From: Ephydatia muelleri
Lineage: Eukaryota > Porifera > Demospongiae > Spongillida > Spongillidae
Length of the DNA stretch: 64,000 nucleotides
Reading direction: 5' to 3'
Assembly (NCBI GenBank): GCA_013339895.1
Contig: JABACO010000001.1
Location: 22,588,996 to 22,652,995 of the forward strand
Shown: positions 1 through 10,904 of the stretch, in pieces
Layout of the letters: each line of letters starts with the position of its first letter
Position numbering within the stretch: position 1 is the first letter of the stretch
The notes under the pieces: model-generated
Databases searched by the model: none
The model's input: the letters and a program-made list of their open reading frames with translations, nothing else
What the model was told of the DNA's origin: nothing
Position numbers and translations under genes: made by a program

Positions 1-429
1 ATCACAAACCCCAACTGGTGATCGACTTTTCCTATCTGTTTCCATGCTTAATGCCTCAGTTCCTGCTACAAGTACTCCTGCGCCTAAATCTAGTTGGCAA
101 TTAAACTGGGAAAGAAAATCAGCTCCAAACAAGCACTCTTGTGTCAACTGACTAGCCACTAAGACTGGGAAGTTAGTATGTATGCTACCAATATGCAAAG
201 GCAACTCCACTTGACCAAACAAGTTCAATTGTTGCCCATTTGCTGTAACCACAGGGTGGTTAAGATCTTTTAGATGGTAACCATATCCTCCACTATTTAA
301 TACATCCCTCGATACATCTTCCCTAACTAGTGTTACCCCAGAACCCATATCAATGAGCATTCTAGTTAGTCTCCCTGCCACCTCTCCCTGAATCATCATA
401 GATGAGAATACAGCTTGCACCACACCTCG
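1..429 (-). pseudogene. Element A: retropepsin-like protease fragment (Ty3/gypsy)
   Basis: Minus-strand translation resembles the aspartic protease of Ty3/gypsy polyproteins: a flap-like region, then a second-half motif with LTQECLFGADFL, which also occurs as LTQECILGADFL in element B (1801-2715). The catalytic triplet is seen near 345-355 as LIDMGS, so the usual DTG or DSG is changed to DMG. It follows the zinc knuckles of the same element (430-732) in the gag-protease order. The fragment runs off the left window edge, so RT and integrase are not visible. Function in an intact element: cleavage of Gag-Pol in the particle. This copy is probably inactive. Confidence 0.75.
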
Positions 430-1349
430 TCATTTCAAACAATCACGCTGAAGATGCCCAAACTCACTGCATTCCCAACACTTTAACTGTTTTCTTCCGT
501 GTGCATTCTTTGGACAATCCTTTCTTACGTGTCCACGAGACATGCAATTCCAGCACACCGGGCCCGTTTTCTCCCGTTCTTCACTATTAACCACTCTTCC
601 CCGCTGCACACCTTTCAGCTTCTCAGATAACCTTTGTACTTCTCGTCTCAGAGTCTCTACTTCGCTTCGTTCTCTATCTCGGCGTAATGTAGCTGTAACT
701 AATTCAGAATTAGACTTCTGTAGATGCCACAACTTCTTTCTGCCGCAACATTTGCAAATGCTTCTGTGCAGTCTCTACCATCTCGTGCTTACAGGCTAAT
801 TTAAACACATCGTCCAAGGTTTTTGGCTCTTCTTCATTAACGCTAGTTGCACCGATGAAGAAAGGACTCCCTGAATAAACTGATTGCGCAGCAGGTCCTG
901 TAATTGTTCTGCTGGCCACGTAGGAAAAGCTTTAGCTGCCATACCCCTCAGAGCACCACAAAACTCCATTAATGACTCCCCAACTTTCTGCACCCTCGTG
1001 CGCACTTTCAACTGCCACTCGTCTCCAGCTCGCTACCTAAAGGTGCATAAGACCGCTGAATACAATCACATACCGCGTCATAGTCACCCGTCTGAGCCAG
1101 CTCGTGGTGCGTAACCATGCGGTAAGGCTCGTCCTCTAACAGCGACTGTAGTTCCTTTGACCAGCTATCCTTCGCAATCTTCGCCCGAGTAGCATACATT
1201 TCAAATCTTGATAACCACAGCTTCCAATCGCCTTTAGCGCCAAAGCGTGGAGGCGGTCGAAGCGACATTCTGACAACCCTTTCAACAACAGTGGTTGCTC
1301 CCGCAGAAACCGGGTCCCCAGAGGTGTCCATGTTCTCTTCTTCAGCCAT
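430..1349 (-). pseudogene. Element A: Gag with two CCHC zinc knuckles, frameshifted
   Basis: Start chosen at 1349 (MAEEENMDTSG), directly downstream of the LTR and primer site. The capsid-like part shows a WLSRFEMYA stretch and, in a second frame, FPTWPAEQLQ and LLRNQFIQGVLS, typical of gypsy Gag. The nucleocapsid end has two CX2CX4HX4C knuckles, CWNCMSRGHVRKDC and CWECSEFGHLQRDC (about 435-580). The reading frame breaks near 1010 and again near 800, so no single ORF survives. Gag would form the particle and bind RNA. Neighbours: protease at 1-429, LTR at 1376-1529. Confidence 0.8.
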
Positions 1350-1365
1350 CCCACTTCTGACACCA
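1349..1365 (-). promoter_or_regulatory. Element A primer-binding site (tRNA-Leu-like)
   Basis: The plus strand reads TCCCACTTCTGACACCA, which looks like the 3' end plus CCA of a tRNA-Leu of the GTCAGGA type. It is the priming site for minus-strand cDNA, about 10 bp inside the LTR. The same core recurs in element B copy 2 (17889-17904). The match to tRNA-Leu is from memory of metazoan tRNAs. Confidence 0.6.
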
Positions 1366-1375
1366 ATTCACCAAT

Positions 1376-1529
1376 TGTAGCGCATTCACAGTCCCAAACA
1401 GACTACAAACTTTATGACAGTGTCTCCCCCTACACATACAATATACTCAATTACAGTTCTCGATAGTTCTGTCGTCAGGCTGTTGCTATAGTAGTGTTGC
1501 TCATGCGTACAGCTGTTGCCATTGTTACA
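1376..1529 (-). repeat. Element A 5' LTR
   Basis: About 154 bp, reading TGTAACAATGG...GCGCTACA on the minus strand, so it has TG...CA ends with a TGTA/TACA inverted terminus. It lies exactly between the pol reading frame of element B (stops being B-like at 1530) and the PBS/gag of element A, which defines a nested insertion of A into B. The partner LTR would be left of the window. Confidence 0.7.
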
Positions 1530-1787
1530 AAAGGGTAGCCTGCGAGGGCCCTGCTTGATTGGTTTAGAGTTCTGGGTGTCAATGCTGTGTTGAACCATGC
1601 CAGTTCGTCCGATGTCGGTGTCAGATACTGAAATGACATCGGAGAACCGGTGAAGAAGTTCTCTCAACACTTCTCTCTCCCCTGGTGCAATGTCTTCAGC
1701 ATCACAAACTAGACTATTAATTATATTGCCCAGGTTCTCCTGCGACCTCACACCTGCATTTGTCACTGGAGCATTGACCACACACAC
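1530..1787 (-). pseudogene. Element B copy 1: N-terminal pol segment before RT
   Basis: The minus-strand frame contains a spacer typical of the protease-RT region of gypsy elements: a leucine-rich LRELLHRFSDVIS stretch, then HSIDTQNSKPIKQGPRRLPF, the conserved lead-in to RT. The frame is interrupted right after LPF by the LTR of element A, so the RT itself lies outside the window beyond A. Confidence 0.75.
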
Positions 1788-1800
1788 TCACTGGTGCTCA

Positions 1801-2715
1801 TCAACAACCTCCCTTGTGAATCTTAACTGCTGTTAGGTTAGGATTCATAACCTGTGCCATCGTAACACATTTCTTGTTTCGTGAGATTGAGTGGGCCACA
1901 GCAAGCCTACGGCGTTCCATGAACTGGGAGTCCAGTTCCAACGGTCTACAGAACCCATCACCTGCATCTGAGATATTCTTGTGTCTAGTCAGTCTGACTG
2001 CAATCAACATCTCACATTGTTTTGGTATGTATATGTCTTCCATTATTTCAACATCACATGTACATGCTACATTTACAGGCTGGTATTTTTCCCTACAATG
2101 TATTGGAACTAACTGCCCACCAGCAAGCAATGTTTTTGAATGATAGTCAATACTGCAGTCATTAGACACTAGGAAATCTGCACCCAAAATGCATTCTTGT
2201 GTGAGACTCTGAGCTACTAGAACACAATGCCGCCTGACTGAACCACCAACACTCACCAAAACATTGGCCTGTCCCACCAGTGTAAGAGCACTCCCATCAG
2301 CTGTTACCACACCGTGAGATGCATCATGCAACTTACTATCACCTGCAGCCCTTATCGTTTCCCACACGTGAGCGCTGAGTACCGTCACTGCAGAGCCCGT
2401 GTCGAGCAACATAACCGTCTGACGTCCTTCAATCTGGCCCGTCATCCATGTAGCAGAGCTCGTTTCGATGCTACCCACCATAGTTTGCTGTCTTTCGGTC
2501 TTTACATGCGAGGTCGGCGGTAGACCTTTCCCACCGACCCGCTCCAGTTTCTTACCTATTTCAGGACAATTCCGCTTTACGTGACCTTTTTCGTTGCAAT
2601 GCCAGCAAACGATATCACTATTCCTGTGAGCGACTTTACTGGGCTGCGCAACTCTCCTGGGCTCCTCTACAGGTTCTTTCTTTAGAGTTGTTACTTCCTC
2701 CACTAGCCTTTCCAC
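1801..2715 (-). pseudogene. Element B copy 1: nucleocapsid and aspartic protease
   Basis: Open frame of about 304 codons. Near residues 37-50 is one CCHC knuckle, CWHCNEKGHVKRNC. The protease follows with the intact catalytic motif VMLLDTGSAVTVLSAHVW (about residues 100-120) and a C-terminal LTQECILGADFLVSND stretch. This is the best preserved protease in the window. It joins gag upstream (2809-3580) and the pol lead-in downstream (1530-1787). The element as a whole is broken, so the call is pseudogene although this segment is open. Copy 2 at 16958-17340 keeps only its N-terminal part. Confidence 0.85.
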
Positions 2716-2808
2716 CTACGTCGTTAGGCGGTGAAGCCTATCTTCCAAACCAGCCAGCCCATGTGTAACTGCAGCTGCCAAAGGTTCCTCGGCATTCCTC
2801 CCCGTTTG

Positions 2809-3580
2809 TCACCGTTTATGGGTCGCCTCCACAGCTTCCAGCCTACGCGCGGTAGCAACAGCATCACTGACGCTCTTGGGCATGTCTTTCATTAACTGGA
2901 CTTGGACCGACGGGGAGAGAATCCCTTGGATAAACTGGTTACGAGTTAACATTTCGCGCTGTTCGTTACACCACATTGGAAATGCTCTCCCTTCCAGCAC
3001 GCGCAATTCCCCTATAAGATTGGGGGGGCCAAGGCCCCCTCTGCCCCCCCCCCCCCCCCCCCGGTTCCTACGCCTCTGAAACGGTTACAATTGTGACCAA
3101 GGGGGTGCTCAAGCATTTCGCGAATGAACTTATTTGTCGTTTTTAATTTTATTCATTCTTTAATTTTATTCATTCTTGAGACGGAGGGGGGTGCCCGAGC
3201 CCCCTGAGCCCCCCCCTAAATACGCCACTGACCAGCATACTCCATCACCGCGTTGTTGCACACGCGTTTGAATTTCGCCTGCAATTTCATTTCCGTGCCT
3301 TCATGACCATAGCGGCTTTGTAGACAGTCTCGCACAGCTTTGCATTGTAGTCTACAGACTCAGACAAATCATTCTGCACTACTAACTTCATCGGTTCGTC
3401 ATCCAGCAATGGTAGGAGTTCTTTTACCTTCTCCTTGTCAGGTATTTTCGCCTCCTGGACGTACCGCTCGAAGCGCGTGACCCATAGGTTCAGTGTCCTG
3501 TTTCAGAAAACTTCGTCGGAGGCCGAGCGCTCATTCGGACCATTATTGCTGCCTCCATAGAAAGTCTCCACTTCTGACAA
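2809..3580 (-). pseudogene. Element B copy 1: Gag capsid region, interrupted
   Basis: Minus-strand frames show gypsy Gag features (FPMWCNEQREMLTRNQFIQG and SVQVQLMKDMPKSVSDAV). The same sequence, without the interruption, is present in copy 2 at 17341-17890, which serves as the empty-site reference. Copy 1 is split by an inserted block at about 3009-3231 and has further frame breaks up to the LTR at 3584. Confidence 0.75.
3009..3231. mobile_element. Short C/G-rich insertion in element B gag
   Basis: Comparison with copy 2 (about 17540-17580) shows about 220 bp present here and absent there. The inserted block has G-rich and C-rich ends (GGGGGGGCC on the left, CCCCCCCTAAATACGCCACTG on the right) and a C run at about 3043-3062. 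No convincing target duplication was found. It is likely a short non-autonomous element. Confidence 0.55.
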
Positions 3581-3583
3581 CAA

Positions 3584-3682
3584 TATGACGACGTTCAGAA
3601 CTTATAGCAAAGAAGTGATATACACACTCAATAAAAGGAATGTTCTAGATCTTTAGTACAAGGTGCACGTGATACTGTCACA
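3584..3682 (-). repeat. Element B copy 1: 5' LTR
   Basis: A block of about 99 bp, related to the LTRs at 14855-14973 and 17906-17972: it shares GACGACGTTCAGAACTT, AAAGGAATGTTCTAGATC and GTGATACTGTCACA. On the minus strand it reads TGTGACAGTATCACG... The PBS next to it (about 3569-3583) is mutated (CTGACAACA instead of CTGACACCA). Confidence 0.75.
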
Positions 3683-5649
3683 CTAGTACACGCGTGCAGA
3701 ATCAATAGCGTTGTAAGACGAAATTATTGATTACATAAATCGTTACGCCATTAATGCATTACCACAGTGGAAGATCGTATTTTGTGACTTCAGTAGAGGG
3801 ACTTGTACATCGGGAAGCTGAGCACTTCCTTAAGAGAATGGCAACATGTGTTGCAAGCAAATGGAAGAAATCTTAGAGGCGGCATGTTGATCAAATTGCT
3901 ATTTAGGGAAGAGAGGTCTGGAGATAATATATATTGGCTGCTCTTACTACTCCAGATAGCTCTTACTACTCTTACTACTCCAGATAGACTTACTCCAGAT
4001 AGACTTACATAGGATGCAGAACCTTCATCTATTTCGCAGGTCTAACCTGTAGTGCCAGACAAGTCAGCAGTGCCCTCTATTATATCGTTTGCAGGTGTTT
4101 CATCTGCTGGTGTGGAACCACCTCCACATTCCTCAAGTGATCTGTTTTCAGCTCCCCATTTGGTAATAATTTTGACGGCTGCTAGACGACCAGGCTTGCC
4201 GCTTCACCCTAAGGATGTACTCTGCAGAATTTCGAGACTCTGCTTGTGAATCACTGTGCCTGTAATTGCATGCCATATAACACTGGCGCATGTTTAATAT
4301 ATATGACTACGCGAACCGCTACGTAAATCAGTATATTTTTCCAAAGGTGATACCGTTCGTGTATATTTTATGGGCCTGAATATGTACAGCAAGCACAACT
4401 GGACGTAGTGTCGTCCCCGATTTTGCCAAATATGTGTTTTTGCGTATACGTAAGTGAGTCTGGGAACATGGACGGGCATATGACTAATTGGGTCAGGAAC
4501 GAGGAATTAATGTCAGACCATGTTGTGCATACTCATTCATATACCTGCTAACTGTTTTGATATTGCTGTTTGAAGTTCACACGTGTCATTGACGTGGTAG
4601 CATATTGGCGTGTCAAGACCTGACTCCACTGAAAAAATATATAAATAAATAAACGGATTAGTATTTTCAAGGTGGTACGAAGGATGGTTTTAATAATTTA
4701 CTCGCTCAGATGTACACATGTTAGCTATTTCTATCTTGACCTATCGTGATAACTATACAGCTTACTAGTCAGAAAACGAACACCATGCAACCTTAAATGG
4801 TGCGTTACTGACTGCTTATACTGCTTAAACATAATATTACAGAGCTTGTGTTTTACGTTTTATCTCGGATCTGTTGTATGGGTGTAGAGAGCAGAGGAAC
4901 GTTACCGCTATATTGTGGTCCTCGCAGGGCCGGCGGAATCGGGTGGGTTGAGTGAGGTCTATATACCTGTCAGATTTGGAAGTCGACGCCCTCCATAACC
5001 ATTAATTATATTTATGTAATATTTAATTTATCGCTCATTGCGCAAGCAGCTGCCGAGCCGAGCACGTATACATTTAAAGCACAATTACTTGTAGTATTAG
5101 ATGCCCCCCCCCCCCCATCAACCAGCAGGGTTTAAATTCCCGCGAAGGGAGATAGGGAACACCGTGGCTTCAAGTGTGCACTGTATAGAAAGTCATTCTT
5201 ATCATGCCAGCTACAAATGCTACCAGTGAGAGTTCATGTGCCATGCGTAGGTTGAAAACATATTTGCGCTCATCTATGTCTCAACGGAGACCATCTTATG
5301 CAGCTTCACGTTCACAAAGAACGAAGATGCTTTGGAAGTTGAACAAGCAGCGAGGGAGTTCATAGCCAATGCAGAGGACAGGCAATGTATTTTCGGAGCA
5401 TATTAATTATTATTTTGCAGACTGAATGAACATGCATATTGATATCATGAAGATATTAATAATATAAATATTCCCAACAATGAAATATTAATATTAATTA
5501 ACACAATGAAAAGAAATAAGGTGGTCCATAATAAAAACGTACACCAATTTAGCTCATTATAGAAAATAATAGTAATACACATCTGAACAACTTAATATGC
5601 AAGCTTCCCATCATCGATATCTCTTCATTTGGTTCTAAAACCCCGTAGG
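3683..5649. other. No gene recognised
   Basis: AT-rich anonymous DNA. The only structure noticed is a short imperfect tandem of ACTCCAGATAG/CTTACT-type units at about 3945-4008 and a C run at 5104-5118. The short ORFs here look like chance reading frames. Confidence 0.5.
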
Positions 5650-6090
5650 CCATATCCAAAAATGAGCGGTCAAAAGTCATAAGTAATTAATTCGCGGTTT
5701 GCGAATCAACGAATAATCCCGTATGGGGTACTTCAATACCAAGCACGCCCGATTTTTCTCAGCATTTGTCATGAGGGATTGTTAGTACTCTACATTTGCC
5801 ACAATTTTCTGTGTGGTCGCCGTATTTTTCCTATTTAAGATGGCGCTTCCCTAGGAGTGTCCTCGAGGTATGGTTATACCATACATTGAGGACACTCCTA
5901 GAGAAGCGACGTCTTAAATAGGAAAATACAGCGACCCCACTAAAAATCTTGGCAAATGTAGTGTACTAACAATCCCTCATGACAAAATCTGGCGTGCTTG
6001 GTATTGAAGTACCCCATACATGTCTATGAGAAGATATACGGGAATATTCGTTGATTCGCAAACAGCGAATTAATTACTTAACGGATATGG
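5650..6090. mobile_element. Foldback (long inverted repeat) element
   Basis: Two arms of about 200 bp are near-complementary. The left arm starts CCATATCC and contains AATTAATTCGC, GATTCGCAAACC-type sequence, GGGGTACTTCAATACCAAGC and CTATTTAAGATGGCGCTTC. The right arm repeats these in reverse complement and ends GGATATGG. The centre is GTATGGTTATACCATAC near 5876. The left arm carries about 20 extra bases after the terminal 8 bp. No coding capacity; no clear target duplication seen. Confidence 0.8.
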
Positions 6091-6925
6091 TTTTGTCTTG
6101 ATTTTAGTTAAAGAATGGTTAATAGAATAATTTTTTGAAGTACATATATCATAATCAGACCTACTTATAGTACATCATAGAGTTGATTAAAATTCTAATT
6201 GAATTAAAAAAGCAAGATGACCGCCTACGTATGGGCTATTTCTGGATATGCATAAATTACTGGCCCTCAAAATAACAAAAGATAGCCTGGCTCGTATCTA
6301 TCCTGCTACTTCTGGATATGACTTTTTTCCCCCCATTTTGTGAGCAACGAATTTGATGACGCATTCTCTTCCCGGCCTAAGACTCCATCGACAGAAACAA
6401 TAACCATTAATTAGCCCCAAGGGCCTGCCTCGTCGGACGCATAATTCAGAATCCAGTTTGTTCGTAGTATACGCGACAGTAACAGAATACGTACGGCTTC
6501 AGCGAGAGATTTTTAGACAAAGAATATAAAAATATAGAATTGTTGCACTTCGAAGTTATGCGACGGCTTGAAAGGAAAGACTTTATTCTTCATGGAGTGA
6601 TTCGCAATGTGCTTTCACTCCAGGTTGTTCCTTAACGAATCATGTAGGTAACGTACATGTACCAAGTTATTTGCTTTCCACGTTTAGACGAAACTATAAT
6701 TATTTTGGATCGTTGTGGCACAATAGGACCTAATACATTGTCCATTACAAGCAACTGAAATGTAATTCTAACGCTGAAATGTATGGCCATAAAGAATCCA
6801 CCTGCATGCGCATACTCTAAGAGAGTACGTAAGAATTGCTGCGTAGAGGACGTTAATATAACAGAAAAATTGAAGTCTTGAAAATGCATCCGTTTGGTTT
6901 GTCACTTCGTGGCAACGATTCATTT
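6091..6925. other. No gene recognised
   Basis: AT-rich sequence between the foldback element and LRR-unit copy A. No domain or splice-supported exon was seen on either strand. Confidence 0.45.
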
Positions 6926-8983
6926 ACTTTTTGGGCAAGACCTACTATATTTACACCAAGCATCTCGTTACCGTGCCGAAAGGCGGCGCCGGTACATGAT
7001 AATTGATGATACTAAATAATATCTGAAGTTGCATGCATGTCAGCCGAACAGAGTATATTCTCTGCAAATTTTCAGGCATACTATACGTATAAAGAATATG
7101 TACATGTACGATCGACCGGCCTTGGAAAACTCAGTACAAGTCAAAAGTCATTAACTAACGATTTCGTTTTGATCTATAATGCTGTGCGTTTGTATACAAG
7201 TACTCAGGGCATTGTTTTAACAAGTAAAGGTACTCAAACGGCTCCACCAATTGGCCCCGCTGCGCAGAGCAGCTAGCTCGGTTGTGTGTTGTAATACCTG
7301 CTTTTATGCTACAGTGTGTATGTGCATGCAGTGGTGTTTTACGTGTCTAAGCTACTATGCTTAGCAGATTTGATTCGTTTCCATGACGCTTTCGCTTATG
7401 CAAAAAGATCGCCTCAATTGATATAGAATTCGAGTTATTCCGGCAAATTGCCCCTACATTACAGAATGTGCGAGGTATCCTCATTGTAAACAAACAGCTT
7501 GGCATAGCTACGTTCTTCTTAATCCAAAAGAACCAGCACAAACCTCGGGTAATGAAACATGAGTCGGTATTGCAGATGCTCATGAATCAGATGTGCCAGA
7601 TGTAGACGATGGCTGTGTATCAGATGGCACTGAACACTTTACCAGACGAGATCCTTTAAATAATTCTACCTTCATATTTAAAATTTATAGTTTCTCACGT
7701 GTCTGAGTGTGAGTCGGTAAGTTTCCCAACGGTTTACTTTGTGATGTGGGAAATTACTCTCATCTCTACAAACTGATTTGTTAGTACTTAAATACGCGGA
7801 TGGGCATGTAGCCTCGACGCGGATCAGGGACGACAATGGAATTACAGATGGAGTTATTGCTGTCCACACTTGTTACGAGTTGGGTGACGTTTGCATTTCC
7901 GTGCGGTTGTCAACTATACGAAATAGAGTGTGTTCTAAATGGATCTGGTACGTAGTGTGGCCCATTGTCGACTCAAAAGACCATTCGCGCTGATTCTGAT
8001 CGATATGTGCGCGTTCTCAATAAAGCGATCGTGTTACAATTTGAAGCCGATTTCAGCTGTCATCAGACAAACCACGTGACCTTAAAATGTGTGCGGCGCC
8101 ATAGTGCGAATATTGGATGTTACCGATAAGTTATTGTGCTACTTTGCAATCAGAATGGCCCTGGCGAAAGATGGCTTGACCCACGAATACCATCAAGTCG
8201 TAGTCTCGTCCCCAGACCCAGATTCCCAACAGCTGCGGGTGGATTACATCACCGCTACGTGGAAAGTGGGTCTGGGAAATAAGAACGACGCACTTGTTCC
8301 GAGCGTCCCTCAATGTTTATGTCCAAAAATAGTACGGCAATCTAAATTTAGAACTAATCTCGCACCTTTCTCTGATATTGAATAATTATGATCGTATGAC
8401 CAATACGAGAGCCTTACTGTCTCACACGAAACGCTCTGAAGAAGAAGATTTGATAACGCTTATTAACTAACTAGTTCAATGCAAGGCATTTGACAAATAA
8501 ACAGGGAGAAAACACTTTGCCTTTCCATCAATAAAATGCAACCGTTAGTTCAATAAATATGCTCACCTTCAAGACATGGATGGAAAAACAGATCTCTAAA
8601 TTTTTCAAAGAACAATTATTTGTGTGTATAGCAACTTTTTTTTATCACTCATGTACAATTCTTTATAGGTTGCTCCTTATCTCAATTCCCATGGTAGTGG
8701 AATAGGCAGCCCTAAATGATATGGCTCATGGAGCCCCAGTGTCTACATACTCTATGCATAAGCAGCTGCAGCTGGTTGCACCAATGATCTACAGATGCCC
8801 CAGTAACTATATACATAATGCAGTGGCATCTATAGATTGTCTATAGATAAGGCCTAAGGCAAACTACATGTACATGCACCTACACATACCGCTTAGCAGT
8901 CATGATTCCCTCCTTCCCTCCCTCAGGAGGGGGGCAGGACACAATGGTCAGCAGTCAAGTGCAGTATTATGTGAAGAGTTCCG

Positions 8984-9179
8984 GTCCGATCTGAAAAAAA
9001 AAAAAAACATCTCGAAGGACATGTTGGAATATTGCATTCAGGGGAAGAGTTGTAGAAGGGCTTTATTGTACTCTTATTTTGACTCTAATGTCACTGATGT
9101 CTCGGGTTGTTCATGTTGTGATGCTTGTGCTAAGTGTATTGATTGTAAGTGTAATAGTTTCCCCATCTGCTTAAAATAA
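8984..9179 (+). pseudogene. RecQ-type helicase C-terminal zinc-binding fragment
   Basis: The plus-strand frame ends with YCIQGKSCRRALLYSYF followed by a Cys-rich tail CSCCDACAKC. This matches the RecQ zinc-binding subdomain pattern (YC...CRR..LL.YF....C..CD.C). An A run of about 14 lies just upstream at 8994. The helicase core is absent on this strand; the matching N-terminal part lies on the opposite strand at 9249-9775. The order inside the transposon is therefore rearranged, and the gene is non-functional here. Confidence 0.7.
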
Positions 9180-9248
9180 AACATTTCAACTGTATAATAA
9201 TAAATATGTATATTATGGATGGATACAATGTTGTCATGCAACTACATG

Positions 9249-9775
9249 TCAGCTGCTGACTGCTAAGCGAACCATTTGCCTCCAAAGAGAAGTAGCTTCG
9301 GGGCCGCCAATGAAAACTATATGAAACTCCCCATTCATCACTCTGACTTGCAAATCCTTATCTCCCCAGTGATGCAAGTTGCTGACAATCCTCTGGTCCT
9401 TAAATCCGTCAGGACCTATATAAGTATACATGGCCTTTTTAACCATGTCACACAAGTTTTACCTGATCCTTCATTAGCGAAAGCAGTGGTGAAACGAAGA
9501 TGACTATGCTTCCTCTACAGCCACGCAATTTATTCGTACGCGTATGGCAGCACTGAATATATTAGTGATTTGCCGTATCCAGTTGGCAAACTGACGAAAA
9601 CATCTTTTCCTTGCATGAAGGTCTTAATTGCTACCATTTGTTGTGGACGTAGGTCAGCAAATCCTAGCCTTTGAACCGCACGCAAAACCACCTCCTCAAT
9701 ACGCGTATCTTGCTCGCACATTCCCACTTCGATGTCTAATTGAGCCCTTGAAATCAGGTAATCAGCAACTTGCAT
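9249..9775 (-). pseudogene. RecQ-like helicase N-terminal fragment (motifs 0, I, Ia)
   Basis: Frame 9775-9530 has the Q-motif and Walker A region: LRPQQMVAIKTFMQGKDVF and LPTGYGKSLIYSVLP (GYGKS is the P-loop). Frame 9455-9249 continues with a MNGEFHIVFIGGPEA-like stretch, similar to the segment preceding the DEAH box. A stop at 9530 and a frame change separate the two. In RecQ proteins this module binds ATP and unwinds DNA. DEAH and C-terminal helicase motifs are missing. It lies wholly within the 9-bp-TSD transposon. Confidence 0.78.
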
Positions 9776-10243
9776 GTATTATTAAGGTGACGTCATTATC
9801 ATTACGTATATACACATCCGTCCCAATGTTTTGGGACGCTCGGAACAAGTGCGTCGTTCTTATTTCCCAGACCCACTTTCCACGTAGCGGTGATGTAATC
9901 CACCCGCAGCTGTTGGGAATCTGGGTCTGGGGACGAGACTAATCAAGTCGTACTTGTCAGCTGTGCATTGGCCAGGAATGAGTGCCACGTTCCTGCGGTA
10001 CATCCATAATTGCTTGGGGCATGGGCGGTGCCATCTCACCACACCCCCAAACATGGTGCTACAATGCTAACCACGACCCTCGTAACAAAGCCAATGATAG
10101 ATTATAGTGGCAGAAGATTAGCCACAATTAATAATACAATGTCATGCCTCGTGTAGTAATGATGATGACCTCATCTTTTACCTGTGTAAAGAAAATGTGT
10201 TGTTATGGTTATTGAATGACCTCTTCTTATTTCTCATATGCAG

Positions 10244-10330
10244 TTTGGCTGGTTGCTTCAGAGAAGAGGAATGGGATAGGACCTTGCTGGGAGACCTGCT
10301 GAAAAGTGCACCTAATCTAGAATCTCTGAA
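10244..10330 (+). CDS. LRR exon alpha (NLR/RNH1-like), copy A
   Basis: Exon of 87 nt between a TATGCAG acceptor and a GTAGGT donor. Starting in phase 1 it reads LAGCFREEEWDRTLLGDLL ... SAPNLESL, a leucine-rich repeat ending in the typical LESL. Exon length divisible by three and matching phase with the next exon (10449-10532) allow exon repetition, as in NLR-type LRR genes. The next exon completes the split codon. No upstream NACHT or receptor domain is visible. Confidence 0.6.
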
Positions 10331-10448
10331 GTAGGTACCCAGTCCATACCAAGCATGGAGAGGGGAGGAGGATGGGCAACACAACTAGCAGTGTGTATCA
10401 TTTGTGTTCTACTCTGTATACTTTATTGGATGGTGCTCCTATTTGCAG

Positions 10449-10532
10449 CCTATCTCTGAATATCCTCGGTAATAATGGATTGATGGCGTTGTCTGCAGCG
10501 AGTTCTTCTTTATCAAATCTGAAAGAGCTGGA
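10449..10532 (+). CDS. LRR exon beta, copy A
   Basis: Exon of exactly 84 nt (28 residues, one LRR) between a TTTGCAG acceptor and a GTAGGT donor. It encodes LSLNILGNNGLMALSAA then SSLSNLKEL, the LxLxxNxL pattern of ribonuclease-inhibitor type repeats. It is in phase with exon alpha at 10244-10330. A paralogous exon lies at 47545-47628 with the same length and splice sites. The parent gene is probably an LRR receptor-like family member; the rest was not found. Confidence 0.68.
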
Positions 10533-10904
10533 GTAGGTTACATTCTTATGTTGTGTTATTTTGAAAGCCATAGTGCGAATGGAATTGGATGTTATCGATA
10601 AGTTATTGTGCTACTTTGCAATGGCCCTGACAAACGATGGCTTGACCATGAATTAGTATTACTGGAAAACTGTGTGTGAGTTATGGGAGTGGAGGGGAGA
10701 GTCCAATTAAGGATTACATGGAAACCCTGACACCTTTTCTTTAAGGGTATCGTCTTTGTTAGATACATGTTGATGTCATCACTGCCTTGATGTATGGCGA
10801 TCAGGGGCATAGTAGTTTGTTTCCCATGTTTGTTTTGGATACCATATCTACCATGCAATACCTATGGCCAGGTTATCACAATTGAAGGTGATATGGTGGT
10901 TTGG

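Larger units (their letters stand above)
8201..9941. mobile_element. TIR element with RecQ pieces, 9-bp TSD (family T9)
   Basis: Insertion of 1,741 bp flanked by an exact 9-bp duplication ATCAAGTCG (8192-8200 and 9942-9950). TIRs of about 106 bp are near identical: they start TAGTCTCGTCCCCAGACCC and end at GTTCCGAGCGTCCC. Each TIR holds a mini-stem (CCCAGACCCA ... TGGGTCTGGG). The uninterrupted site is visible in copy B at about 38366 (TTCAAGTCGTACTTGTCAG). Internally there are broken RecQ-like helicase segments. Relatives in this window: 49971-50096 and 55203-57915. Confidence 0.88.
6926..10860 (+). repeat. LRR-exon unit, copy A (segmental duplication)
   Basis: Long stretches are shared in order with copy B (37222-39006) and copy C (46393-48087). 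Landmarks: GGGCAAGACCTACTA (6937), AAAGCGATCGTGTTACAA (8021), GATAAGTTATTGTGCTACT (8126 and 10597), CACCACACCCCCAAACATGG (10036), AATGATGATGACCTCATC (10158), two LRR exons, then a restart of the GATAAGTTATTG landmark. It is interrupted by the 8201-9941 transposon. The order suggests tandem duplication of a unit made of two LRR exons plus introns. Confidence 0.7.

Noticed and set aside
8131..8385. Overlapping ORFs at the left T9 TIR
   Set aside because: They lie in TIR and repeat sequence and recur wherever the repeat occurs.
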